A stretch of DNA of 64,000 nt from Paenibacillus sp. JQZ6Y-1. GTDB taxonomy: Bacteria > Bacillota > Bacilli > Paenibacillales > Paenibacillaceae. Where the stretch lies: NCBI RefSeq assembly GCF_040719145.1, contig NZ_JBFDUZ010000002.1:62001-126000 (forward strand), read 5' to 3'. Under the pieces are notes generated by a model. That model was not told the origin of the DNA. It worked only from the letters and a program-made list of their open reading frames with translations, and did not search any database. Of the stretch, positions 16,414 through 25,446 are shown piece after piece. The translations under genes and the position numbers were made by a program. The number at the start of each line of letters is the position of its first letter. The first letter of the stretch is position 1.

Positions 16414-16451
16414 CAATATTACATATACCTTTCCGAAAGGAGATAACGGAC

Positions 16452-17153
16452 ATGAGTATTTGGAGTAGGTTTAGAGACGTAATGAAGGCGAATCTGCACA
16501 GCATACTAGAGCGGTCGGATGATCCTGAGCGCACGGCAAGGCAATATATGCAGCAGCTAACGAGCGATATAGGACAGGTGAAGGCGGAGACGGCAGCCGT
16601 GCTGGCGGAGGAAAGTCGCAGCAAGCGCGCGCTCGACGAGAGTAGCGGGGAGATTGCCAAATTACAACGGTATGCCGAGAAGTCGGTGCAAAATGGTGAT
16701 TCGGATGGCGCACTTCGTTTTCTGGAAAAGAAAGAGCAGCTGGCGCAAAAGCATAGCGAGCTACAAGCCGCTCATGAACGTGCAGCCGCTAAGGCAGATG
16801 TAATGCGGCAGATGCAGATCAAGCTGACGAGCGATCTGAACACCCTACAAACTCGCTACGCCGACATCCAAAGCAAGCTAAACCAAGCGCAAACGCTTCA
16901 GCAAAGCACTAACGCTAACACCTTCGCTGGCGCTAGCGATGCGCTGAATAGTATGCAGCAAAAGGCGAATCAAGCACTTAACGAAGCGGAAGCGCTCGCT
17001 GAAGTGCGCGGTAGCGCTCAGCCGGAGGAAGATCTGGATGTGCTGATTGCCCGCTTGGAGCAGCAAATGAACGCACAACCTGACAATATGAGTACGACTG
17101 CAGCTACACCACAGGACGAATTAGCCGCGATCCAACAACAATACAAAGGCTAG
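16452..17153 (+). CDS. pspA: PspA/IM30 family envelope-stress protein
   Basis: This 233-residue protein of the PspA/IM30 (ESCRT-III-like) family binds stressed membranes and forms oligomeric coats. It is almost entirely coiled coil (residues ~5-200), starting with the amphipathic helix MSIWSRFRDVMKANLHSILE and DPERTARQYMQQL, which are diagnostic. The tail is low-complexity. ATG 16452 has GAAAGGAG 9 nt upstream; an extended frame to 16326 is rejected because it passes through the promoter. It heads an operon with ydjG, ydjH and ydjI in the same order as B. subtilis, behind an ECF-type promoter. Confidence 0.95.
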   Translation: MSIWSRFRDVMKANLHSILERSDDPERTARQYMQQLTSDIGQVKAETAAVLAEESRSKRALDESSGEIAKLQRYAEKSVQNGDSDGALRFLEKKEQLAQKHSELQAAHERAAAKADVMRQMQIKLTSDLNTLQTRYADIQSKLNQAQTLQQSTNANTFAGASDALNSMQQKANQALNEAEALAEVRGSAQPEEDLDVLIARLEQQMNAQPDNMSTTAATPQDELAAIQQQYKG

Positions 17154-17254
17154 ACTATATCTTTGTTCTTTGTTATATGACGAAATAAGATGCAGGGATC
17201 TAGTTGCTGTTCCACCTGTACAGTCCAGCATTTCAAACCGAGGTGAATCTATTC

Positions 17255-18286
17255 ATGCCCGTTATTGATTACAAATGTCCCAACTGCGGCAGCAGCATGA
17301 TGTTCGATAGCAATACTGGTATGCTGTCCTGTCCAAGCTGCGGCAGGCAGGATAATATCGAACAGCTGCCCGATCCATTGAAAAAGGTCGTCTTTACTGG
17401 CGACGAAGTAAAAGAATACCACTGTCCGAACTGCGGCGCTGATCTGGTGACCGAGCCGGAGACGAGTGCAACGACGTGTAGCTTTTGCGGTTCACCTGTG
17501 GTGCTGAGTGAGCGGTTAAGTGGTCAGCTTGCGCCAGTGAGTGTGATTCCTTTTTCCATTAGTAAGCAGCAAGCAGAGCAGGCATTCAAGAAATGGTGTC
17601 GTAACGGACTGCTTACGCCAGCTGGCTTTATGTCTGCCGACCGGATCAAAAGCATGACTGGCATGTATGTGCCATTCTGGTTATATGAGTTACATAATAT
17701 TGCGGAGGCGCGCGGGCATGCGACCCGAGTGCGCAGCTACACGCAGGGCGATTATCATTACACGGAAACCCAGCACTACGAGTTTTACCGACGTATGCGG
17801 CTGCACTACGTCAATCTGCCCGTCGATGCCTCCGAGAAAATGAACGACCAGCTCATGGATAAGCTGGAGCCTTTTCCATATGCTCAATTAAAGGACTTTA
17901 AAACGCCATATCTGGCGGGCTATATTGCTGAAAAATACAACTACGACGATAACGATCTATTACCGCGTGCCAAGGACAAAACAATTCCATATATTGATTC
18001 ATCTATTGCCTCTACCGTTACGGGCTATTCCAGCGTGAGCTATACCGACCGACAGGTGGACACGACGGTGCGGCGTGCAGATTATGTGCTGCTGCCAGTG
18101 TGGATGGTGAATTATGACTTTGACCACAAAGAATATCTGTTTGCGATGAATGGTCAGACTGGCAAGGTGGTCGGCAAGCCGCCACTCAGCAAGGGCAAGA
18201 TATTTGCTTGGTTTGCTGGAATTAGCGCTGTATCGCTCGTATGTCTGAAGACCGTTTCTTGGGCGCTGGGAGGTGGATTCTTTTGA
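17255..18286 (+). CDS. ydjG: YdjG-like zinc-ribbon membrane-associated protein
   Basis: This is a 343-residue protein. Two zinc ribbons open it (CPNCGSS...CPSCGRQ at ~8-30 and CPNCGAD...CSFCGSP at ~50-75). A central domain with aromatic-rich segments follows, and a single C-terminal transmembrane helix (IFAWFAGISAVSLVCLKTVS). This matches YdjG of the B. subtilis pspA-ydjGHI operon, thought to help anchor the SPFH protein and PspA at the membrane. ATG 17255 has GAGGTGA 8 nt upstream. The TGA stop overlaps the TTG start of ydjH, implying translational coupling. Confidence 0.88.
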   Translation: MPVIDYKCPNCGSSMMFDSNTGMLSCPSCGRQDNIEQLPDPLKKVVFTGDEVKEYHCPNCGADLVTEPETSATTCSFCGSPVVLSERLSGQLAPVSVIPFSISKQQAEQAFKKWCRNGLLTPAGFMSADRIKSMTGMYVPFWLYELHNIAEARGHATRVRSYTQGDYHYTETQHYEFYRRMRLHYVNLPVDASEKMNDQLMDKLEPFPYAQLKDFKTPYLAGYIAEKYNYDDNDLLPRAKDKTIPYIDSSIASTVTGYSSVSYTDRQVDTTVRRADYVLLPVWMVNYDFDHKEYLFAMNGQTGKVVGKPPLSKGKIFAWFAGISAVSLVCLKTVSWALGGGFF

Positions 18287-19206
18287 CGAAGGAGCGGAAT
18301 GAGCCTTTTTATAACAGCAACCAGATGAAGATGGAAGGCAAAAAGATAATCATGCCTACTCGCATAGATGCCAAACGCAAATGCTATTCGCAGGTTGGCA
18401 AACGTTTGCTGATCTTGCTGCTATTCCTGACGTTGCTATGTACGGGTGGCATGGTGGGGTTGCCAACTCTGGTGCATGCCTCCGGTTCTAGTCAGACGAC
18501 AACGAGCAACAAGACGCTCGTATATGATGCTGCCAGATTGCTGACCACAGAGCAAAAGCAGGAGATTAACAAGCTGGCGAATCAATATGGGGCGCTGCGG
18601 CAGACGGATTTCGTCATTTATACGACGAATAATGATGACAATCTGGATGTGGTGAAGCTGACAGAAAATCTGTACGACAACAAGGCATTTGGCTATAACC
18701 AAAGGTACGGGAGTGCCGCAATTCTCACACTAGATATGCGTAATCGGGACATCTATCTGGCTGGCTTTGGTGAAGCGGAGCAGCTGTTGGACGACTCGCG
18801 GATGGACAAGATTCGTAACTATATCACTCCCGATCTCAGCAATGGCAATTATACAGCCGCTTTTGAAAAATATATTCAGCGCTCGTATGAATATATGGGT
18901 TATCGGACAGGGGTGAATCCAGATAATTTGCTGTTCAAATTCTGGTTTCAAGCGGCTCTGGCGCTTCTGATCGGCATCATTGTCGTTTGGATTATGGCGT
19001 ATCGTTCCGGTGGTCGGGTGACAGTGGATCGTGCAACCTATGAGGATACCAGTGCATCGTCACTGTTGGATCATTACGACCGATATATCAACACCACCGT
19101 CACCAAGCAGAAAATCGAAAAAAGCAGTAGCAGCAGTGGTGGCGGAGGAGGCGGTGGAACAAGCAGCGGCGGTCATTCGCATAGCGGAAGTCGCGGTTCC
19201 TTTTAG
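18283..19206 (+). CDS. ydjH: TPM-domain membrane protein (YdjH-like)
   Basis: About 307 residues from TTG 18283, which overlaps the ydjG stop and has GGGAGGTGG 7 nt upstream; later ATGs at 18328 and 18353 are alternatives. A hydrophobic signal/anchor helix (KRLLILLLFLTLLCTGG) is followed by an extracytoplasmic TPM domain (~70-215, YDAARLLTTEQKQEINKLAN). A second membrane helix (ALALLIGIIVVWIMAY) precedes a cytoplasmic segment ending in a Gly/Ser/His-rich tail. In B. subtilis YdjG-YdjH recruit the SPFH protein YdjI and PspA to the membrane. Confidence 0.88.
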   Translation: MTKERNEPFYNSNQMKMEGKKIIMPTRIDAKRKCYSQVGKRLLILLLFLTLLCTGGMVGLPTLVHASGSSQTTTSNKTLVYDAARLLTTEQKQEINKLANQYGALRQTDFVIYTTNNDDNLDVVKLTENLYDNKAFGYNQRYGSAAILTLDMRNRDIYLAGFGEAEQLLDDSRMDKIRNYITPDLSNGNYTAAFEKYIQRSYEYMGYRTGVNPDNLLFKFWFQAALALLIGIIVVWIMAYRSGGRVTVDRATYEDTSASSLLDHYDRYINTTVTKQKIEKSSSSSGGGGGGGTSSGGHSHSGSRGSF

Positions 19207-19268
19207 CGTTATGGTGTAAGCAACATCATCAACAATTCCAAACTTCAAATACAGGGAGGGTACTGCAT

Positions 19269-20351
19269 ATGGGATTTTTCAAAAATCAGTTTGCTAATGT
19301 TGTGGAATGGGAAGAATTTAGAGATGATATGATCTTCTGGAAATGGAGCAATCGTGAGATTAAGAAGGGCAGCAAGCTCATTATTCGCTCTGGGCAGGAT
19401 GCTATTTTTTTGAACAATGGCAAGATTGAAGGGATCTTTGAGGACGAGGGTTCGTTTAATGTGGAATCGGATATTATTCCGTTTCTGTCCACGCTGAAGG
19501 GATTCAAGTTTGGCTTTAACAGCGGGATGCGGGTAGAAGTACTATTCGTAAATACGAAGGAATTTACCGTGCGCTGGGGAACACAAAGTCCAATTCTCAT
19601 CCCTGCCCCGCAGCTGCCGGGTGGCATGCCGATTCGTGCGAACGGGACGTTTAATTTCAAGGTCAGCGATTATGTGTCCCTGATCGACAAAGTAGCAGGC
19701 ATCAAGCAGAGCTATCTAGTCGAAGATGTGAAAATCCGCATTACATCTGTGCTCGATCAGCTGCTGATGAAATGGATTGTGCGCGAAGGGAAGGACATGT
19801 TCAATCTGCAAGCGAATGCGTTTGATATTGCCAACGGGATTCGTGAGGATCTGGATATGCAGATGATGCAGCTGGGTATCGGTATTACTGGCTTCCAAGT
19901 GATGAGCTTCAACTATCCGCAAGAAATTCAGGATATGATCACGAAGACAGCTTCGCATGAGATGATCGGCAACATGCAAAAATATCAGCAGGTCAGCATG
20001 ACAGATGGCATTGCATCCGGTAAAGTGCAGGGCGGCGGTACCGCGTCTGATATGGCGGGCATGATGATGGGCATGAATATGGCGAACGAAATGATGAAGA
20101 ATATGAATCAGCAGAATGGTCAGAATAACGGTGGGCAGAACAATACCAACGCGCAGAATGCAAACGGCAATAATGGCGGCAATTCCACAGCTGGGCAAAA
20201 TGCAGGTAATAACAACTCTGGTGGACAGGGAAGTCAGGATGGTTCTGCACCAACAGGTTCCAGCGGTACAAAGCCGAATTTCTGTCCCAACTGTGGCGCG
20301 AAGAATGAAGGAGCAAACTTCTGCCCGAATTGTGGGTATAAGCTGGCGTAA
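19269..20351 (+). CDS. ydjI: SPFH-domain protein with C-terminal zinc ribbon (YdjI-like)
   Basis: The product is 360 residues. Residues ~1-240 form the SPFH/band-7 (virion-core-like) domain, starting GFFKNQFANVVEWEEF as in YdjI. A Gly/Asn/Gln-rich low-complexity linker (~265-330) follows, and a double-Cys zinc ribbon (FCPNCGAKN...FCPNCGYKL) ends it. The protein is cytoplasmic and is expected to be recruited by YdjG/YdjH to organise a membrane domain with PspA. GGGAGGG lies 8 nt before ATG 19269. It is the last gene of the operon and a strong terminator follows. Confidence 0.92.
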   Translation: MGFFKNQFANVVEWEEFRDDMIFWKWSNREIKKGSKLIIRSGQDAIFLNNGKIEGIFEDEGSFNVESDIIPFLSTLKGFKFGFNSGMRVEVLFVNTKEFTVRWGTQSPILIPAPQLPGGMPIRANGTFNFKVSDYVSLIDKVAGIKQSYLVEDVKIRITSVLDQLLMKWIVREGKDMFNLQANAFDIANGIREDLDMQMMQLGIGITGFQVMSFNYPQEIQDMITKTASHEMIGNMQKYQQVSMTDGIASGKVQGGGTASDMAGMMMGMNMANEMMKNMNQQNGQNNGGQNNTNAQNANGNNGGNSTAGQNAGNNNSGGQGSQDGSAPTGSSGTKPNFCPNCGAKNEGANFCPNCGYKLA

Positions 20352-20398
20352 TGATTTTGAATGAAAGAATATATGCAATCTTTCGTTACAAATGTATC

Positions 20399-20439
20399 AA
20401 GCGATCCATTCGGTCATACACCGACATGGATCGCTTTTT
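20399..20439 (+). terminator. Rho-independent terminator of the pspA operon
   Basis: AAGCGATCCAT (20399-20409) pairs with ATGGATCGCTT (20426-20436), with a further CGGT/ACCG pairing in the loop, then TTTTT. Confidence 0.88.
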
Positions 20440-20498
20440 GATTTGGCAACATGATTTGAAGCAATATGCCGATAGGTAATAGTATAGGGGGGAGTTCA

Positions 20499-21161
20499 TT
20501 GGCAGCAGATAACAATGAAAAAGATATCGTTTACTATTATGCTACATTGTTTGGATGGTTAAAGTGCATTTCATTATTTGAACTTATACGATATTACCGT
20601 AAGAAAAAAGGAAAAGAGAACCATACACATATTGTGGAGCTGTGGGTAGTCGGTCACGTGTTGTTATCCTTTATTGCGGTTATTATTGCAAACTATTTTG
20701 GTACCATCAAATGGATTATTTATCCATTGATGATATATGGATTTTTGCGGAATTTTGAGATTATCATTTACCAGATCAATGTATTGTTATTTGATCAGTA
20801 TCGATCTGAAAGAAAAAATATCCCTTATAAAATCGCAGATTACCGCAGGATGGTGATTCTACTATTTCATAACTTTGTAGAAATTGTATTCTGGTTCTCG
20901 GTTACCTATTTGTTTGCGATCAAATTCTTTATTATCGAAAATGACATCAAAAATAATTTTGCGCAGTCTATTTATATTAGCTTTGTAACAATGACGACGT
21001 TTGGACCGCCTAACTTTAATATCAAGGAATCGTTTGGGTTATACTTGGTTTCCATCCAGTCGATGATTGGTCTAATTATGACCTTACTGACCTTTGCCAG
21101 ATTCATATCATTACTGCCGAATATTGAAGCGAAAAGTACCAAATCAGACGATCCTTCATAG
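20499..21161 (+). CDS. Potassium-channel-like membrane protein
   Basis: About 220 residues from TTG 20499, set by AGGGGGGAG directly upstream; a start at 20466 lacks a site. Four hydrophobic segments are seen. The last two flank a pore loop FVTMTTFGPPNF, resembling the Ion_trans_2 selectivity filter (TxTTVGYG) but with TTFG in place of the usual core. It is therefore a two-pore-helix channel relative with unusual ion selectivity, or a non-conducting relative. It is more AT-rich than its neighbours and single-gene, with terminators on both sides. Confidence 0.65.
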   Translation: MAADNNEKDIVYYYATLFGWLKCISLFELIRYYRKKKGKENHTHIVELWVVGHVLLSFIAVIIANYFGTIKWIIYPLMIYGFLRNFEIIIYQINVLLFDQYRSERKNIPYKIADYRRMVILLFHNFVEIVFWFSVTYLFAIKFFIIENDIKNNFAQSIYISFVTMTTFGPPNFNIKESFGLYLVSIQSMIGLIMTLLTFARFISLLPNIEAKSTKSDDPS

Positions 21162-21202
21162 ATTGTACATAACGCAATCTTTAACATGTCTGACAACAAA
21201 GC

Positions 21203-21244
21203 AAAGCCATGAACCAGTACTATGCTCGGTTCATGGCTTTGTTC
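21203..21244 (+). terminator. Terminator-like hairpin
   Basis: AAAGCCATGAACC (21203-21215) pairs exactly with GGTTCATGGCTTT (21228-21240); the T tail is short. Confidence 0.65.
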
Positions 21245-21369
21245 TCGTTGAACCAGCGTCTACATCCAGTGTCATCTAAGAAAATTTCTGTATGCCGACT
21301 CTTGCATTGAGTACAATACATATACAAACTACAATCGTAATATTTCAACACGACAGGAGGTAGCAGAAG

Positions 21370-22422
21370 ATGAGCCATAGACCGTTGATTGGCATGATGC
21401 TGGGCTGGAAGGTGAAACCGGATCTGATGCGAGCTTGTACATTATCGGCAGCTTATTATGGCGCTGATTTGTACTATTTTTATACATGGGATGTCAAAGA
21501 GGACAGCATTACTGGGATGCAGTTGATCGATAATCAGTGGGTACAGGGGGAGTTTCGTTATCCCGATGTGATCTATGACAACACGCGTCGCCGTGGACAT
21601 GAGCGGTATGAAGACGCGTATCGCAAGCTAGATGGTATTCCCATGGGGCATACACTCAAGGGGCGTGGCTTTGGGAAAACGAAAATCTACAATCTGATTC
21701 GCCACCACGAAGGGTTGAAAAAGAATCTGATTCCATTTATGACCATGAAGGAACCGGACAAGGTGATGGGTTTTATTGAGAAGCATAAGCGTGTCATTTT
21801 GAAGCCAGATGGCGGGTTTATGGGGCGTAATGCGCTGACAGTGCAGCTGACAGAGGACGGAATCGAGGTATTTGATCAGGAGCAGCTGCATATGTTTCGT
21901 CGCGAGGAGATGCTGCAGGTAATTGAGGCGCTGATTCCGAAGAAATTCTGTGCGCAAAAGCTGATCCGCAGTGAAACATCGCATGGGTATCCATTTCATA
22001 TTCGAGTGCATCTATCCAAAAATGGTCAAAATGAATGGGTGGTAGCATTTAAATCGGTGACGTTATCGCTGCGTCCGCATATTAAGATTACCAACAGTGA
22101 TTCGACGTATCGCGGAACAAGCACATGGGCGGATTTTCTGCTGCATCGGTTTGGTGAAAAGGTGGATGGGCAGATGGACAACCAGCTACGCGATTATGGA
22201 TTAGCGCTGGCATCCTATTTGGAAGAAGCGATTGGTGGTGGCTTTCATGAGCTAGGACTGGATATTGGGGTGGATAAAAAGAACCGCATTTGGCTATTTG
22301 AAGCGGGTCTTGGTCTGCCGCGCTCGCCGTATTACCAGATGCAGCTATCCATTCCTGCCATGGCGCATTGTATGTATTTATACAACGAAGCACAGCACGA
22401 TAAGAGCACAAGCAATAGCTAG
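21370..22422 (+). CDS. YheC/YheD family spore-coat-associated ATP-grasp protein
   Basis: This 350-residue protein fits the YheC/YheD family, ATP-grasp-fold proteins associated with the endospore coat of Bacilli. It opens with the typical IGMMLGWKV and contains PDVIYDN, ILKPDGGFMGRNAL (nucleotide-binding loop), HIRVHLSKNG, and a C-terminal ELGLDIGVDKKNRIWLFEA metal-binding segment. AGGAGG lies upstream of ATG 21370. The substrate of the ATP-dependent ligation is not known. Its presence supports a spore-forming host. It stands alone. Confidence 0.9.
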   Translation: MSHRPLIGMMLGWKVKPDLMRACTLSAAYYGADLYYFYTWDVKEDSITGMQLIDNQWVQGEFRYPDVIYDNTRRRGHERYEDAYRKLDGIPMGHTLKGRGFGKTKIYNLIRHHEGLKKNLIPFMTMKEPDKVMGFIEKHKRVILKPDGGFMGRNALTVQLTEDGIEVFDQEQLHMFRREEMLQVIEALIPKKFCAQKLIRSETSHGYPFHIRVHLSKNGQNEWVVAFKSVTLSLRPHIKITNSDSTYRGTSTWADFLLHRFGEKVDGQMDNQLRDYGLALASYLEEAIGGGFHELGLDIGVDKKNRIWLFEAGLGLPRSPYYQMQLSIPAMAHCMYLYNEAQHDKSTSNS

Positions 22423-22657
22423 ATGAGGAGTGTACAGTCGTTCGACATGTAGCGCTCATGACGACTGTCTAAGCAATGGGAGTGTCACCATACCGTGGCA
22501 ACGAATGGATGGCTAGCATTATCCTAGGCTGACTCTACCCTTATATGCTTGCAGAATCTTCGTCAGTCTGCGTCGATTATTCCGTAACCCCGCCGTTATT
22601 TCTCCGTATTACTCTGTACTTATGACAAATAACGAACAGGATTTGAGGGAAAGCCTT

Positions 22658-25042
22658 ATGAATCAATTATTCAACAATCGGGCGGAAGATGGGTATGCGG
22701 CGGCGGAACGGAAGGCGGCAGCGTATTTTGCAGAACTGTGTCAGCAGTTGGAGGGGCAGCGATACGCGCAAGGGCTAATGGCGGATTTTGGTCAATGGCA
22801 AAAGCAGCATATTTCGCTATCTTCTCGGCTTACGCGCTGGCTGCCAATCAAGCAAAAGCCGGATATGCGGGATTACCATGTCTATATGCAATGGCTACAG
22901 ATGACGGGGAAGCTGGATGGTTATTTGCAGCGCAGTGTAGCGTATATTTATATGCGCGATCTGGGGCGGGCGCTGCATGATCCACATACACAGCTACGTG
23001 TGCAGGAAGTGGCAAACAGCCTGAAAAAGCGTCTACTCACTTCGTCGCAGTCCAAAACAAATAATGTGCCTGAGTTTATGAGCCTAGATGGTGTGTACCG
23101 CTGGGCGCAGCGCGAAGGCGTGGAAACGGCGATTATTTGGGTGATGGATAAGTTACAGCAGGTGACCACTCATATTCCAGAAGGCATGAATGCGGAACAA
23201 GCCCAGCGCAAATTGATCAAGATCATCGTTGGTGTTGTGCTGCATGCAGTGGAGGAAATGGACGATACCGTGCCGCCCAGCGAGCGTTCGCGTAGGCTAG
23301 ATGAAGCGGTTCGTCTGGGGTACTCATACGGGCTGACGTATCCGTTTATCGACGATATTTTGGACTCGGATCTACTCACCGCAGCGGAAAAGGAGCAGTA
23401 TTCACGTCTGATTCGTAGCGCGCTGTTGACCGGATCAGTGCCAAAGCTGGGCGATTGGTCAGGCAGCCAGCCGGAGCTGATCCGCTATATTCACGGTGAA
23501 CTGCGTGAAGCATTTGAGTATATCAAGGGTCGCCAGCAGCCGCAGGTGCAGGGTGTGTTTTTCGAGCAGGCGTATGTGTTTTTTCAGGCGCAGGATGTGG
23601 ATCGGACGCGCAGTCTGGAGGATGCGGGATACAGCAATGAAGCGTTGTATGTGCCTGTGATTCTGAAGTCGGCATGCTCGCGTCTGGTGGCGCGCTCCAT
23701 TATTGGGGCAGATGAGGATGAAGGGTTTGACCAGCGTACGTTTTGTTACGGAATTTATAATCAGCTGGCGGATGATTTTGCTGATTTGTTTGACGATTTG
23801 GAGCGTGGGGCGGTGACACCGTACACGTATTATATAAAATATGGACAACAGCGGGACGATCTGATGAATCCGTTTGAGCTGTATTGGGCAGTCATCCACT
23901 ATCTCATTCATGATGTGTATCGCTCGGATGAAGCTACGCGCGAGGTCATTCTGGACCGGGCAATCAACGGTTTGAAGCGTGCGTATGCTCGGCTGGGAGC
24001 AGCTCGTTATAATGAACTGATGGAGCGGTTGACCGCCGGAATGCCGCAATGGAATCGTGTTATTCAGCGGATGGTGCGAGATGCGGAGGATGTAGATTTT
24101 CTCGACAAATTATTGCGTGACCAGATGCTGATCCATCTGCGGCAGGATCGGGAGCAGCAGGCGCAGTTTGAAGACACGGTGCGACAGGTACGTGAGCAGA
24201 TTAATCAGCAACTGCCGATTGCGACTCGTGAGGGAATACTTCCGATGAATGAGTTGCTGATCGATGCTGCCAACTACAGTCTAAAAGGCTCCGGCAAACG
24301 GCTGCGTCCGATTCTCGCTTGGGTGATGGGTGTGCAGCATTATGGGCTGGATGCACAGGCGGTTATGCCGCTACTGCGTTCGCTGGAATACATGCACACC
24401 GCTTCTCTGATCTTCGATGATTTGCCTTCGCAGGACAACGCGCCATCGCGACGCGGGCGGGCGACCTTGCATGAGATGCACGATAGTGCGACAGCGGAGC
24501 TGAGCGGTCTATTCCTGATTCAGAAAAGTATCCGCGAGCAAGCGTCCATGACCGGATTTGCCGCCGATACTGTGTTACAGTTGATGGACTATTCAGCGCA
24601 AAAGGCTGAGGAGCTATGTACGGGGCAGGCGATGGATCTGCATTCCCGTGGACAGAACTTAACGCTAGAGCAGCTGAATGATATTTGCTTTTACAAAACG
24701 GGTGCGGCATTTGAAGCTTCGTTGGTGATGCCAGCGATTCTGGCGCAGGCGCAGCAGCAGGAGATTCGAACCCTACAAACATTCGCCTATCATGCGGGGA
24801 TTGCTTTTCAGATTAAAGATGATCTACTGGATGTCAAAGGGGATACCGTGCATCTGGGTAAACCAGTAGGGCAGGATGAGAGTAACCATAACTCGACCTT
24901 TGTATCCATTCTCGGTGAGGATGGTGCGCAGCGAGAGATGTGGAATCATTATTGCGATGCGCTAGAGACGCTGCGGCAGATGCCGAAGGCAGTGCCATTT
25001 CTGAAGCATTTGCTGGATTATATCGTGCATCGGGATCGGTGA
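22658..25042 (+). CDS. Two-module class I isoprenoid synthase-like protein
   Basis: This 794-residue protein starts at ATG 22658, with GAGGGA 7 nt upstream; an ATG at 22622 lacks a site. The C-terminal half (~500-790) is a clear polyprenyl diphosphate synthase: KGSGKRLRP, first Asp-rich motif FDDLPSQDN (~587), GQAMDL, and second Asp-rich motif QIKDDLLDVKGD (~721). The N-terminal half is also all-helical and carries DDILD (~232) and DDFAD (~372), as in a diverged second class I domain. It would make or modify prenyl diphosphates in the cytosol. Two fused modules are unusual; the first may be a terpene synthase-like or regulatory module. Confidence 0.85.
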   Translation: MNQLFNNRAEDGYAAAERKAAAYFAELCQQLEGQRYAQGLMADFGQWQKQHISLSSRLTRWLPIKQKPDMRDYHVYMQWLQMTGKLDGYLQRSVAYIYMRDLGRALHDPHTQLRVQEVANSLKKRLLTSSQSKTNNVPEFMSLDGVYRWAQREGVETAIIWVMDKLQQVTTHIPEGMNAEQAQRKLIKIIVGVVLHAVEEMDDTVPPSERSRRLDEAVRLGYSYGLTYPFIDDILDSDLLTAAEKEQYSRLIRSALLTGSVPKLGDWSGSQPELIRYIHGELREAFEYIKGRQQPQVQGVFFEQAYVFFQAQDVDRTRSLEDAGYSNEALYVPVILKSACSRLVARSIIGADEDEGFDQRTFCYGIYNQLADDFADLFDDLERGAVTPYTYYIKYGQQRDDLMNPFELYWAVIHYLIHDVYRSDEATREVILDRAINGLKRAYARLGAARYNELMERLTAGMPQWNRVIQRMVRDAEDVDFLDKLLRDQMLIHLRQDREQQAQFEDTVRQVREQINQQLPIATREGILPMNELLIDAANYSLKGSGKRLRPILAWVMGVQHYGLDAQAVMPLLRSLEYMHTASLIFDDLPSQDNAPSRRGRATLHEMHDSATAELSGLFLIQKSIREQASMTGFAADTVLQLMDYSAQKAEELCTGQAMDLHSRGQNLTLEQLNDICFYKTGAAFEASLVMPAILAQAQQQEIRTLQTFAYHAGIAFQIKDDLLDVKGDTVHLGKPVGQDESNHNSTFVSILGEDGAQREMWNHYCDALETLRQMPKAVPFLKHLLDYIVHRDR

Positions 25043-25234
25043 CGAGCGGTAAGACGGTTATGGCATCAACAATTTGGTAGATTGTAAGACAGCTCTGATT
25101 CTTTTGGCATATGAAGTTTGTATACTTGTTGGTATGCAACATGCGTGTGCTGGAAGTTAAGGGCTGTTTTAACTGTGTATTGAGATATGAAAATAACAGA
25201 ATATTGAGAATGAAATTACATTTTTAACATTACA

Positions 25235-25402
25235 ATGGAGGAAGATCGCATCGGTGTAATTCATGTGGTTGACAGCGTACTTCAAATGGTGGAGTATGGA
25301 AGAGACGGATGCGTACAAGCCGCGATTGGCAAGGCGTATGCGTTGGAAAAAGCTCGGATATTGCGGGTGGATAGAGCCGAAATGGTTGAAATGACGGAGT
25401 AG
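25235..25402 (+). CDS. Possible small protein upstream of the GH3 gene
   Basis: A 55-codon frame (MEEDRIGVIHVVDSVLQ...) ends at TAG 25400-25402, 44 bp before the GH3 start. No ribosome binding site precedes its ATG, and an overlapping 43-codon frame from 25264 (MWLTAYFKWW...) is about as plausible. Either may be a short upstream peptide, or neither may be translated. The rest of the 25043-25446 space shows nothing else. Confidence 0.25.
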   Translation: MEEDRIGVIHVVDSVLQMVEYGRDGCVQAAIGKAYALEKARILRVDRAEMVEMTE

Positions 25403-25446
25403 TATTCATTTACATATTTTGATTCAGCGAATGGGAGGAAACGAAC

